The position numbers were made by a program, and so were the translations under genes. The notes under the pieces are model-generated. The model ran no database searches. It saw nothing but the letters and a program-made list of their open reading frames with translations, and had not been told where the DNA came from. Source: Pseudomonas sp. v388 (lineage in GTDB: Bacteria > Pseudomonadota > Gammaproteobacteria > Pseudomonadales > Pseudomonadaceae). Taken from it: DNA of 64,000 bases. How positions within the stretch are numbered: position 1 is the stretch's first letter; the number at the start of each line of letters is the position of its first letter. Location of the stretch: positions 1 to 64,000 of the forward strand of contig NZ_RHQN01000005.1 in assembly GCF_003935425.1 (NCBI RefSeq), read 5' to 3'. Shown one piece after another: positions 55,710 to 62,853 of the stretch.

Positions 55710-56360
55710 ATGGTTCGTCGTACCAAAGAGGAAGCCCAGGTCACTCGTACCCAGATTCTGGAAGCTGCGGAACAGGCTTTCTATGAGCGAGGCGTTGCCC
55801 GGACGACCCTGGCGGATATCGCGACCCTGGCGGGTGTGACGCGCGGTGCGATCTATTGGCATTTCAATAACAAGGCCGATCTGGTCCAGGCCATGCTCGA
55901 CAGCCTTAACGAGCCGCTCGAAGAGATGGCTCGGGCGAGCGAAAGCGAGGATGAGGAAGACCCGCTGGGCTGCATGAAAAAGCTGCTGGTTCATTTGTTT
56001 CATGAAGTTGCGCTGGACCCTAAAACCCGCCGCATCAACGAAATCCTGTTCCATAAATGCGAATTCACGGATGAGATGTGTGATTTCCGACGCCAGCGTC
56101 AGGCCAACGTCATCGAGTGCCACGACCGCATCGGCCTGGCCTTGAGCAATGCCGTGCGCCGTGGCCAGTTGCCGCCGAGGCTGGACACCGTTCGTGCCGC
56201 GATCTGTCTGTTTTCCTATATCAACGGCATCCTCGACCAATGGCTGCTGGTCCCCGAGCAGTTCTCGCTGTTCGAAGAGGCCGAACGACTGGTCGACGTC
56301 TGCATGGAAATGCTCCGCCTGAGCCCGACCTTGTTGATTCCGGAACCGGCGGCTGTGTGA
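55710..56360 (+). CDS. pmeR: TetR-family repressor of mexAB-oprM (TtgR/PmeR type)
   Basis: A 216-residue TetR-family repressor. The N-terminal HTH ([36 protein letters not shown]; about 32-68) is followed by a ligand domain with [40 protein letters not shown] and [20 protein letters not shown]. These features match TtgR of P. putida and PmeR of P. syringae, which sense flavonoids and antibiotics. The start is the ATG at 55710 ([10 protein letters not shown]), with GAGG 11 bases upstream, a weak site. It is divergent from mexA, and the shared 250-base region holds the operator. The symbol pmeR assumes the P. syringae background. Confidence 0.9.
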   Translation: MVRRTKEEAQVTRTQILEAAEQAFYERGVARTTLADIATLAGVTRGAIYWHFNNKADLVQAMLDSLNEPLEEMARASESEDEEDPLGCMKKLLVHLFHEVALDPKTRRINEILFHKCEFTDEMCDFRRQRQANVIECHDRIGLALSNAVRRGQLPPRLDTVRAAICLFSYINGILDQWLLVPEQFSLFEEAERLVDVCMEMLRLSPTLLIPEPAAV

Positions 56361-56632
56361 TCTCGGCACATATATCGTCTGACCGATCTGCTGCGCACCA
56401 TCTAACCCCAATCAGTGGGTCGTTAAACAGCACTTTTACCCACTGTTTACCTTTCGTGCGGCGATACACCGCACTTGGCGCATCCTTGCAGGGTGTGCGC
56501 GTCTGTAGGAAGCGAGTAGGACATTTCTCGATACATGTAGCTGATTTCCCAAAGTAATTTCCGTGTATTGCTAGCTCGGAAAACTCCCGTCACTCTTCGC
56601 TCCTTGACCAACGACATGGGAGGGAAGGCTGC
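56361..56632. other. Intergenic stretch after pmeR
   Basis: No gene, repeat or RNA is supported here. It ends in GGGAGGGAAGG, the ribosome site of the short ORF that follows. The promoter of the DUF3396 gene is presumably inside but was not located. Confidence 0.4.
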
Positions 56633-56755
56633 ATGTTTTTGCGGGATCTTGCGCCTGGATGCCTGGCGGGACCGATAGCGACCGGCACGAGCAGCGAAAT
56701 GGGCATGGACGCCCGTCCGAATCCACGGATCGATAGGGGCCGCGCCGATGCCTGA
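56633..56755 (+). CDS. Short 40-residue ORF coupled to the DUF3396 gene
   Basis: An ATG at 56633 follows a strong ribosome site (GGAGGGAAGG, 4 bases before). The frame encodes MFLRDLAPGCLAGPIATGTS then SEMGMDARPNPRIDRGRADA and stops at 56755, overlapping the start of the next gene as ATGCCTGA (8 bases). Such an overlap is typical of translational coupling. The peptide has no family I recognise. It may be a true small protein, a regulatory leader peptide, or the 3' remnant of a lost effector gene. Confidence 0.4.
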   Translation: MFLRDLAPGCLAGPIATGTSSEMGMDARPNPRIDRGRADA

Positions 56756-57881
56756 ATCCCTGACCGACCCTGTACCGTTGCTCGACCGGCTTGAACGGCA
56801 GGCCAGCCAGGTCGCCGTGGATGTGTCCCAGTGTGTTCCGGTGGTGCGGCTCGGGCTTATCACCACCTTGTACTTCAAGGACGGGCACACGCCGGAAGTC
56901 AAAAAACGCGTCGAGGCCTGTTTTGCGCGCTTCTACGCCACATTCAAGCCGGTGCTCAAGTGGCAGCTATACAAGCGCATGCGGCGCCTGACACCCTCCG
57001 GTTTCGCCTCGTGCAGACGGCAGATCCTGCAAAGCCCCGCGGCTGATCAGTTCGTGTGGTCGATCGCCAGCGCCACCCAGGCCGAAGTCGCGACCCACAG
57101 TCTGTTCGTGATGAACACCTCCCTCGGCCAGGCCGACATCGATCAATCCTGCCTCAAGATGGTCTTGCCCTGGAGCTATCTCGCAGAACCTGATGGCCTC
57201 AAGAACTATGAAGCCTGGATTCGTTACCTGAGCAGCCAGGTGCATGCCGAGCATGGCTTTGGTGGACTGGCGTGTGTCCTGCCGTGTGATGGTCATCGTT
57301 ATCTGCCATGGGAATATCGCCTCGCCCAGCGATACATCGGGCTGATGGTCGATCCCGGTCCGCATCTGGAAAGCCTGCGCCTGCTTGATCGCATCAAGGG
57401 TGTCAGCTGGTACACCGTGCTGGGCGACGCGTTCATCCAGCGCCTGGGCGGCAGTGACCGAATGCGCGGCGAGCTCAGCCGCCATAGCGATGTAGTGTTC
57501 CAGACCTACGAAGGCGGCTTGCTGATCCGCGCCGGCATTGCGCCGGTACTGGGCGGCGAGGGTGATGAGCCTGCGGCGGCCTATCTGGCCGTGAATCGGC
57601 TGATCCAGCCTGTTCGCCTGCAGGACACCGGTAACCTTCATCCTTATCTGGCGCCGGGCCTGGGCTTTACCGAGGAAACAACCGCGCAGTGGTATGCCCG
57701 CTTCGATGACAAGCCCGTGCCGCCAGTGGATGCCGGGCAGCCCTGTCGCAAATCCGGTTACTGGTTCAGCAGTGCCCAGGCCCGATCGCGGCGTTTTTTC
57801 GAGGAAGGGGAGATCATGCCGGCGTTCGAACACATCCGGGGCAAGCGCACCCAGTGGTTCTGGGCTGACCCGCAGGACTGA
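56748..57881 (+). CDS. DUF3396 protein (type VI immunity-like)
   Basis: A 377-residue protein matching the DUF3396 family. Visible marks are VRLGLITTLYFKDGHTPEVK at the N-terminus, FGGLACVLPCDGHRYLPWEY (about 165-184), YIGLMVDPGPHLESLRLLDR, IKGVSWYTVLGDAFIQRLGG, and APVLGGEGDEPAAAYLAVNR. DUF3396 members are annotated as immunity proteins next to type VI secretion effectors, but no effector, PAAR or VgrG gene is adjacent here. The ATG at 56748 has AGGGG 8 bases upstream and overlaps the stop of a 40-residue ORF. It is convergent with an MFS exporter gene after 10 bases. An orphan immunity gene retained against other strains is one reading; this is inference. Confidence 0.7.
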   Translation: MPESLTDPVPLLDRLERQASQVAVDVSQCVPVVRLGLITTLYFKDGHTPEVKKRVEACFARFYATFKPVLKWQLYKRMRRLTPSGFASCRRQILQSPAADQFVWSIASATQAEVATHSLFVMNTSLGQADIDQSCLKMVLPWSYLAEPDGLKNYEAWIRYLSSQVHAEHGFGGLACVLPCDGHRYLPWEYRLAQRYIGLMVDPGPHLESLRLLDRIKGVSWYTVLGDAFIQRLGGSDRMRGELSRHSDVVFQTYEGGLLIRAGIAPVLGGEGDEPAAAYLAVNRLIQPVRLQDTGNLHPYLAPGLGFTEETTAQWYARFDDKPVPPVDAGQPCRKSGYWFSSAQARSRRFFEEGEIMPAFEHIRGKRTQWFWADPQD

Positions 57882-57891
57882 CCGCGCGTCG

Positions 57892-59406
57892 TCATTCGCG
57901 CCCGCGCAGCAGATTATTGGGCATTGCCCAAGCCGCCGCGAGGCCGAGCAGGGAAACAGCGGCGCTGACCATCAACAGATGGCGGAACGTCATGGCCAGT
58001 TCGACGCGCAGCGACTCCAGCGCCGGGCCGCTGGCGGCATTGAGGCTGTCGAGCAGGACGCTGCCGGATGAGCCTTCGCCGCCCAGCGCAGCGGCGTCCA
58101 GCCGGCCCACGCCGGTGTGCTGCAACATCGCCAGGAGCAGCGCCGACATGATCGCAACGCCCACCGCGCCACCCAAGGAGCGGAACAGGTTGGTCGTGCT
58201 GGTGGCCACGCCCATGTCCTTGGGCGTGACAGAGTTTTGCGTGCCGACCAGCGAGGTGGGGAATTGCATGCCGGTAGCGATGCCGGTCAGGACCATGAAC
58301 AGGCTCATCAGCACCAGCGAATCGGCGGGAGTGAAAGCCATGGCCAGGATCGACAGCGGCATGAGCAGCGCGCCGGTCAGGATCAGCGGTTTGTACCGGC
58401 CGGTCAGGGCCGTGCGCCGCCCGGCGAAGTAAGCGCCCATCGGCATGCCCATCGCCAGTGGCAACAAGTGCAGCGCTGCGCTGTCCGCACCGCCGCCGGT
58501 GATGGTCTGATAACGCAGCGGCATCAGCACGATCAGCGAAATGGCCTGGAAACTGGTGAAGAACACCGTACACCAGCACAGCACGGCGCTGCGGTTGGCA
58601 AACAGGTGCATGGGCAATAACGGCTCCGGCGCGCGGCGCTCGTACCAGACGAACAGCGCCAGAGTGAAAATTGCCAGGCCCAGCAGCGTCCGTACGTTGC
58701 GGTTGTCCAGGCCATGTCCCTGGCCGATCTCGGTAATGCCCAGCAGCAGCGCGGTCAGGCCGATGATCATCAGCACAGTGCCCAGATAATCGATGACCGG
58801 CTTGCGCTGCGGTATCGGCAAACCGTTCAGGGTGCGCCAGGCGATGACCAGCGCGGCGATGCCCAATGGCAGGTTGATCAGGAACACCCAGCGCCACGAC
58901 AGGTATTCGGTCATCAAACCGCCCAGTACCGGCCCTGCCACGCTGGCAACGGCGTACATGCTGCTGAAATAACCCTGGTAGCGGCCACGTTCCCGGGGCG
59001 GGACGATATCGGCGATGATCGCCTGGCTCACCGACACCATCCCGCCGGCGCCGATGCCCTGGAGCACTCTGGCCAGCACCAACTGTTCCATGCTCTGCGC
59101 CCAGCCGCAGAACAGCGAGGCCAGCGTGAACAGGCCAAGGCCGAACAGCATCAACTTGCGGCGCCCGTACAGATCGCCCAGCTTGCCGTAGATCGGTACC
59201 GCGACGGTCAGCGCCACCATATAGGCGGAGATGACCCAGGCCAGCAGCTCGACATCCTTGAATTGTGCAGAAATTGCCGGCATCGAGACGGCGACGATGG
59301 TCTGGTCCAGTGCGCTGAGGAACACGGCCATCATCAAGGCGAAGAGAATGCTGCGAATAGCCGGTGGCGTTTGAGTCAGACTGGTCAAGACGGAACCTGA
59401 AGGCAT
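57892..59406 (-). CDS. MFS drug exporter, DHA2 (EmrB/QacA) family
   Basis: A 504-residue 14-helix major facilitator of the DHA2 family, exporting toxic compounds in exchange for protons. Motif D1 is ALMMAVFLSALDQTIVAVSM (about 24-43, with the conserved Asp), motif A is YGKLGDLYGRRKLMLFGLGL (about 73-92), and motif C is GYFSSMYAVASVAGPVLGGL (about 144-163), marking an antiporter. The last segment is FRHLLMVSAAVSLLGLAAAW. No adaptor (EmrA-like) gene accompanies it, so it resembles QacA-type stand-alone pumps. The start at 59406 has only a weak ribosome site. Substrate unknown. Confidence 0.88.
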   Translation of the reverse strand: MPSGSVLTSLTQTPPAIRSILFALMMAVFLSALDQTIVAVSMPAISAQFKDVELLAWVISAYMVALTVAVPIYGKLGDLYGRRKLMLFGLGLFTLASLFCGWAQSMEQLVLARVLQGIGAGGMVSVSQAIIADIVPPRERGRYQGYFSSMYAVASVAGPVLGGLMTEYLSWRWVFLINLPLGIAALVIAWRTLNGLPIPQRKPVIDYLGTVLMIIGLTALLLGITEIGQGHGLDNRNVRTLLGLAIFTLALFVWYERRAPEPLLPMHLFANRSAVLCWCTVFFTSFQAISLIVLMPLRYQTITGGGADSAALHLLPLAMGMPMGAYFAGRRTALTGRYKPLILTGALLMPLSILAMAFTPADSLVLMSLFMVLTGIATGMQFPTSLVGTQNSVTPKDMGVATSTTNLFRSLGGAVGVAIMSALLLAMLQHTGVGRLDAAALGGEGSSGSVLLDSLNAASGPALESLRVELAMTFRHLLMVSAAVSLLGLAAAWAMPNNLLRGRE

Positions 59407-59552
59407 TGGAGTCCGCCCGGCGCGGACGGGAAAATTCTTGCCAGTCTAGACCGATAGCCTGCTAATCGATAGGGCGGAACAGATCTGCTGCGGGACATTT
59501 TTCGCAGGAGCAGTTGTTTTACGGCGCCATGTGCCGGGTCGCGGCTAGAGGG

Positions 59553-59723
59553 TCATCGCAAGGCACTGAATGTGGAGTTGGCCGGGACGCAGTGGCCAAT
59601 GGAGCAGAAAGCGGTCTGCGGTGCCTGACGGATCATCTCGATTCGCCACGCGCCGACTGCATAGAGTCCGATGACGGTCATCACACCCAGCACAGCCATG
59701 CATCTTCTTGTTCTGACTTTCAT
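59553..59723 (-). CDS. Small single-span membrane protein
   Basis: A 56-residue frame with GGAGG 5 bases before the ATG at 59723. It has a basic start (MKVRTRR), one hydrophobic segment (CMAVLGVMTVIGLYAVGAW, residues 8-26) and a short C-terminal tail with two cysteines (AFCSIGHCVPANS), suggesting N-in topology with a periplasmic, possibly disulfide-linked tail. The competing frame at 59545-59742 lacks these features. Family unknown to me. It stands alone downstream of the region between two divergent genes. Confidence 0.6.
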   Translation of the reverse strand: MKVRTRRCMAVLGVMTVIGLYAVGAWRIEMIRQAPQTAFCSIGHCVPANSTFSALR

Positions 59724-59860
59724 GATGCCCTCCACATTTCAACTACAAAGCAGTTTCAAAGGACTAATGAAAGTGTAGGACAAGCTTTCAGAGCATGCGG
59801 GAATCCATCGGAGTCTTGGCATAGAATCTACGCCTCGACTCACACACAGGTTGCAAGAAC

Positions 59861-60100
59861 ATGGCACGCAAGGAACTGAACGGCTTCGAAGTGGTTAGCG
59901 CGGTGATACCCAGCGACGGGAGCTACCGGGCCGCAGTGGCAATCAAGGCCATGGGCCAGGGCGGCGCGCCACGATTCCATGCCGTTTTGCCCGAGGAGAC
60001 ATTCAAGACCGCGCACGACGCCGACCTGGCCGCTGTCCGCGAACTGGAGCGACTGGTCGACGTCGATGCCGAGGGTGAGCCTGTTTGGGTACAGGCGTGA
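59861..60100 (+). CDS. Hypothetical small cytoplasmic protein
   Basis: A 79-residue protein, MARKELNGFEVVSAVIPSDG then SYRAAVAIKAMGQGGAPRFH, with a C-terminal acidic helix (HDADLAAVRELERLVDVDAE). Alternating hydrophobic residues suggest a small alpha/beta fold. The ribosome site is weak (CAAGAA before the ATG). I do not recognise the family, though the composition and codon use look genuine. Its TGA stop directly abuts the stop of the next gene on the other strand, with no base between. Confidence 0.65.
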   Translation: MARKELNGFEVVSAVIPSDGSYRAAVAIKAMGQGGAPRFHAVLPEETFKTAHDADLAAVRELERLVDVDAEGEPVWVQA

Positions 60101-60724
60101 TCAGGCCTGTGGCCGGAACATCTTGAACAGGTCCTGGGGCTCGATCTGGAAATAGTCGGCCGGGCCGCCGCCGCGCAGAATCGGCTGCGCAGCAGCAGTG
60201 TCATAGATGCCATCCTTGAGCAGCCACTTGGCGATATGCACCGCCACCACTTCACCCATCACCAGCCAGCTGGGCACCAGCTCGTGGTCGGCGCGTTGCA
60301 GCTGGATGATTTGCGAAACCTTGCACTCGAACGACACCGGGGTTTCCACTACCCGTGGCACCGACACGACATGTGAAGCCAGCGGGGTCAGATTCGCCAG
60401 CTCGAACTCGCTGACGTCAGAGGCGACCGGTGCGCAGCTCTGGTTCATCGCTTCGGCCAGCGAGCGGGTTGCCAGGTTCCAGACGAACTCGCCGGTCTGC
60501 TCGACGTTATTGAGGCTGTCCTTGCGACCCACGCTGCAGAACCCGATGATCGGCGGGACGTAGTTGAAGGCGTTGAAGAAGCTGTAGGGCGCCAGATTCA
60601 GCTTGCCATGTGCGTCCTGGGAAGAAATCCAGCCAATGGGGCGCGGGCCGACGATGGCATTGAACGGATCGTGAGGCAGGCCGTGGCCCTTGATGGGCTC
60701 GTAGGAGTGAATATCGTCTGACAT
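60101..60724 (-). CDS. Flavin reductase-like FMN-binding protein
   Basis: A 207-residue protein of the flavin reductase-like (DIM6/NTAB) family. Typical motifs are NAIVGPRPIGWISSQDAHGK (about 25-44), LNLAPYSFFNAFNYVPPIIG (FMN-binding SxxS/APYSFF segment), SVGRKDSLNNVEQTGEFVWN and WLVMGEVVAVHI. These split-barrel proteins bind FMN and either reduce it for a partner monooxygenase or act as oxidoreductases. The start is the ATG at 60724 with AGGAA 8 bases upstream; 49 further in-frame codons have no similarity. Partner unknown. It is convergent with the small gene at 59861-60100. Confidence 0.85.
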   Translation of the reverse strand: MSDDIHSYEPIKGHGLPHDPFNAIVGPRPIGWISSQDAHGKLNLAPYSFFNAFNYVPPIIGFCSVGRKDSLNNVEQTGEFVWNLATRSLAEAMNQSCAPVASDVSEFELANLTPLASHVVSVPRVVETPVSFECKVSQIIQLQRADHELVPSWLVMGEVVAVHIAKWLLKDGIYDTAAAQPILRGGGPADYFQIEPQDLFKMFRPQA

Positions 60725-60826
60725 CGCTTGATTCCTGTTAACCACTGAAAGAAGTAAGAGGATGAGCATAGTGCTGGGCATTGGCTGCCGACGCCAGAGC
60801 GGATGTGCTTCATCCAGAAACGAGCA

Positions 60827-60846
60827 AGCCCGGCAAAGGCCGGGCT
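60827..60846 (-). terminator. Hairpin after the secreted repeat peptide gene
   Basis: Perfect 8-base stem AGCCCGGC / GCCGGGCT with a four-base loop, 22 bases past the stop of the 78-residue gene. The T-tract is interrupted (TGCTCGTTTC), so termination may be partial. Confidence 0.6.
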
Positions 60847-60867
60847 CGGAGGGGCATCGTGGTGTGA

Positions 60868-61104
60868 TCAACCCAGGCGGTTGGCACCTACGCGGTCGGC
60901 ACCATCGGCAGCCTGACGGTTAGGGCCGACGCGATCAGCGCCATCGGCAGCCAGACGAATCGAACCGACATTGGTGTGAACGGTGCCGCCTTCGGCGACC
61001 AGTGCCGGACGGGATACATTGCTCGAACTGGCAGCGGGAGCGGCGAAGGCGCTTGACGCCAGAACCGAGAAAGCGATGCCGAAGATCAGTGTGTTGGTTT
61101 TCAT
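60868..61104 (-). CDS. Small secreted protein with a tandem 11-residue repeat
   Basis: A 78-residue protein with a signal peptide, MKTNTLIFGIAFSVLASSAF, ending in an AFA-A type cleavage site. The mature part is VAEGGTVHTNVGSIR followed by two copies of a repeat, AADGADRVGPNR and AADGADRVGANR. GGAG lies 8 bases upstream of the ATG at 61104. The repeat (AADGADRVG-NR) is reminiscent of small periplasmic Pseudomonas proteins of unknown function. It is a single-gene unit with its own hairpin terminator. Adhesive or metal-binding roles are speculative. Confidence 0.75.
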   Translation of the reverse strand: MKTNTLIFGIAFSVLASSAFAAPAASSSNVSRPALVAEGGTVHTNVGSIRLAADGADRVGPNRQAADGADRVGANRLG

Positions 61105-61257
61105 GGGAGTCTCTCCAATTCAGGGGATGAGCCGTCATCCCGATATGGAGCCAATGCTACGCGCCCATGGTTTTTTCAGAAGTTAATCGGATTGCTACCC
61201 ATAATCGTTGAAAATGATAGTTGGCTGTATTGCCCGTGCTAGAGCGTTTTGACCACG

Positions 61258-61296
61258 TTCCGCTCCCACAGATCCGCGTTGTATCCGTGGGGCGGA
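61258..61296. repeat. Single REP-like palindrome
   Basis: GTTCCGCTCCCACAG and, inverted, CCGTGGGGCGGAAC form an imperfect hairpin between the repeat-peptide gene and the permease stop. It resembles one arm of a Pseudomonas REP element and could act as a transcript end for the permease. Confidence 0.5.
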
Positions 61297-61313
61297 ACAG
61301 CCCGCGAAAAGCG

Positions 61314-62639
61314 TCAGTCGGTCTCGATCCGCGAATGTTTGCGGGTGTCTTTCATGAATACATACACCAGCAGCGAGCACGCGATACAGGCCGTGACGTA
61401 CCAGTAGTAGCCGGTTTCCATGCCGATGCTCTTGAACCACAGCGCGATGTATTCAGCGGTGCCGCCGAAGATCGAAACGGTGAGTGCGTACGGCAGGCCG
61501 ACGCCCAGGGCACGGATCTCGGTCGGGAACAGCTCCGCCTTTACCACGGCGTTGATCGAGGTGTAGCCGCTGACGATGATCAGCGCCGCCATGATCAGGA
61601 AGAATGCGCCCCACCAGGTCTGGATGGTGTGCAGCGTGGTCAGGATCGGCACCGTGCACAGGGTGCCGAGTACACCGAAGGCGATCAGGATAGGCCGACG
61701 TCCGACCTTGTCGGACAGCGCGCCGACCACGGGTTGCAACAGCATGAACAGGAACAGGGTCGCCGCCGAAATGCTGGTCGAATCACTGATGCTCATGCCC
61801 ACCGTGTTCACCAGATACTTCTGCATGTAGGTGGTGTAGGTGTAGAACGCCAGCGTACCGCCCATGGTCAGGCCGACCACGGTTGCCAGTTCCTTTGGGT
61901 GGCGCATCAGGGTGCGCATCAGGCTTTCTTTAGGCTTGGTCTTCTGTTTGCGGGTGAAAGACTCGGTTTCTTCCATGCCGCGACGCAGGAACAGTGCAAC
62001 CACGGCACACAGCGCGCCGATGGCGAACGGAATGCGCCAGCCCCAGGAATGCAGCTCTTCGGTGGTCAGCACCTGTTGCAGCACGATCAGCACCGCCAGC
62101 GCGATGAGCTGGCCGGAAATAAGGGTCACGTACTGGAAGCTGGAGAAGAAGCCGCGACGCTCCTTGGTTGCCATCTCGCTCAGGTAGGTTGCCGAGGTGC
62201 CGTATTCACCGCCGACCGACAGGCCCTGCAGCAAGCGAGCCAGTACCAGCATGATCGGCGCGCCCACACCGATGGTTTCGTAACCTGGGGTCAGCGCGAT
62301 GATCAGCGAGCCGAAGCACATCAGCAGCACCGAGGCCATCAGTGCAGCCTTGCGGCCTTTGTAGTCGGCATACAGGCCCATCAGCCAGCCGCCGATCGGG
62401 CGCATCAGGAAGCCCACGGCAAAGATCGCCGCCGTGTTGAGCAGTTGCGCTGTGGTGTCGCCTTTCGGGAAAAAGACTTTGGCGAAGTACAGGGAGAAGG
62501 CCGCGTAAACGTACCAGTCGTACCATTCGACCATGTTGCCGACCGATCCGCTAAAGATCGACTTGAGGCGACTGGAGGTGGTTTTCTCGGCAGCGCGTGC
62601 GCCACCCGAGTCTTTCGGAAGGGAGTTGGAGATTTCCAT
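61314..62639 (-). CDS. MHS-family dicarboxylate (alpha-ketoglutarate) permease
   Basis: A 441-residue 12-helix MFS symporter of the MHS branch, closest in pattern to alpha-ketoglutarate permease KgtP. Marks are SGSVGNMVEWYDWYVYAAFS (helix 1), MRPIGGWLMGLYADYKGRKA (motif A), [20 protein letters not shown], and RALGVGLPYALTVSIFGGTA. The ATG at 62639 has AAGGA 5 bases upstream; six more in-frame codons are less likely. A sigma-54-type promoter and a palindrome lie upstream, which matches my memory of the RpoN- and MifR-dependent C5-dicarboxylate permease of P. aeruginosa (PA5530). It is paralogous to the PcaT-like protein in this window but regulated differently. Confidence 0.88.
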   Translation of the reverse strand: MEISNSLPKDSGGARAAEKTTSSRLKSIFSGSVGNMVEWYDWYVYAAFSLYFAKVFFPKGDTTAQLLNTAAIFAVGFLMRPIGGWLMGLYADYKGRKAALMASVLLMCFGSLIIALTPGYETIGVGAPIMLVLARLLQGLSVGGEYGTSATYLSEMATKERRGFFSSFQYVTLISGQLIALAVLIVLQQVLTTEELHSWGWRIPFAIGALCAVVALFLRRGMEETESFTRKQKTKPKESLMRTLMRHPKELATVVGLTMGGTLAFYTYTTYMQKYLVNTVGMSISDSTSISAATLFLFMLLQPVVGALSDKVGRRPILIAFGVLGTLCTVPILTTLHTIQTWWGAFFLIMAALIIVSGYTSINAVVKAELFPTEIRALGVGLPYALTVSIFGGTAEYIALWFKSIGMETGYYWYVTACIACSLLVYVFMKDTRKHSRIETD

Positions 62640-62721
62640 GGTGTTCCTTGCAGTCATTATTTTTAGAAGAGAGCACGGTGCGCCCTGGCGGTCGCATCGA
62701 TGGCCCGCCTTGCCAGTGCTA

Positions 62722-62738
62722 TAGCAGGACCTGTGCCA
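62722..62738 (-). promoter_or_regulatory. Sigma-54-type promoter of the dicarboxylate permease
   Basis: On the minus strand TGGCACAGGTCCTGCTA has the -24 GG and -12 GC elements ten bases apart and matches the TGGCACG-N4-TTGCA consensus at most positions. It lies 83 bases before the permease start. Confidence 0.7.
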
Positions 62739-62777
62739 GAACGGACAGGCCCATGCCAGAGGGGTTTTTTCAGGCAG

Positions 62778-62797
62778 ATGAGCGGAAATCCGCTCAT
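62778..62797. promoter_or_regulatory. Palindromic candidate enhancer site upstream of the sigma-54 promoter
   Basis: ATGAGCGGAAATCCGCTCAT is a near-perfect 20-base palindrome (8-9 base arms) centred roughly 75 bases before the expected transcription start. It has no T-tract, so it is unlikely to be a terminator for the kinase gene. Position and symmetry fit an enhancer-binding protein such as MifR or DctD type. Confidence 0.6.
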
Positions 62798-62853
62798 GAA
62801 GGGGAAGTAGGTAGGCGAAAAATTGCTGATCGAGGCCGGTGCGGCGACCTGAC

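Noticed and set aside
61221-62666. Plus-strand open frame of 481 residues over the permease
   Set aside because: Antisense shadow of a clear MHS permease; Gln/His/Arg-rich.
62696-62716. Plus-strand sigma-54-like motif TGGCCCGCCTTGCC
   Set aside because: The GG and GC elements are eight instead of ten bases apart, so it does not fit the promoter geometry.
62778-62797. Palindrome as terminator of the hybrid kinase gene
   Set aside because: No T-tract follows on the minus strand, and its position before a sigma-54 element fits a regulator site better.
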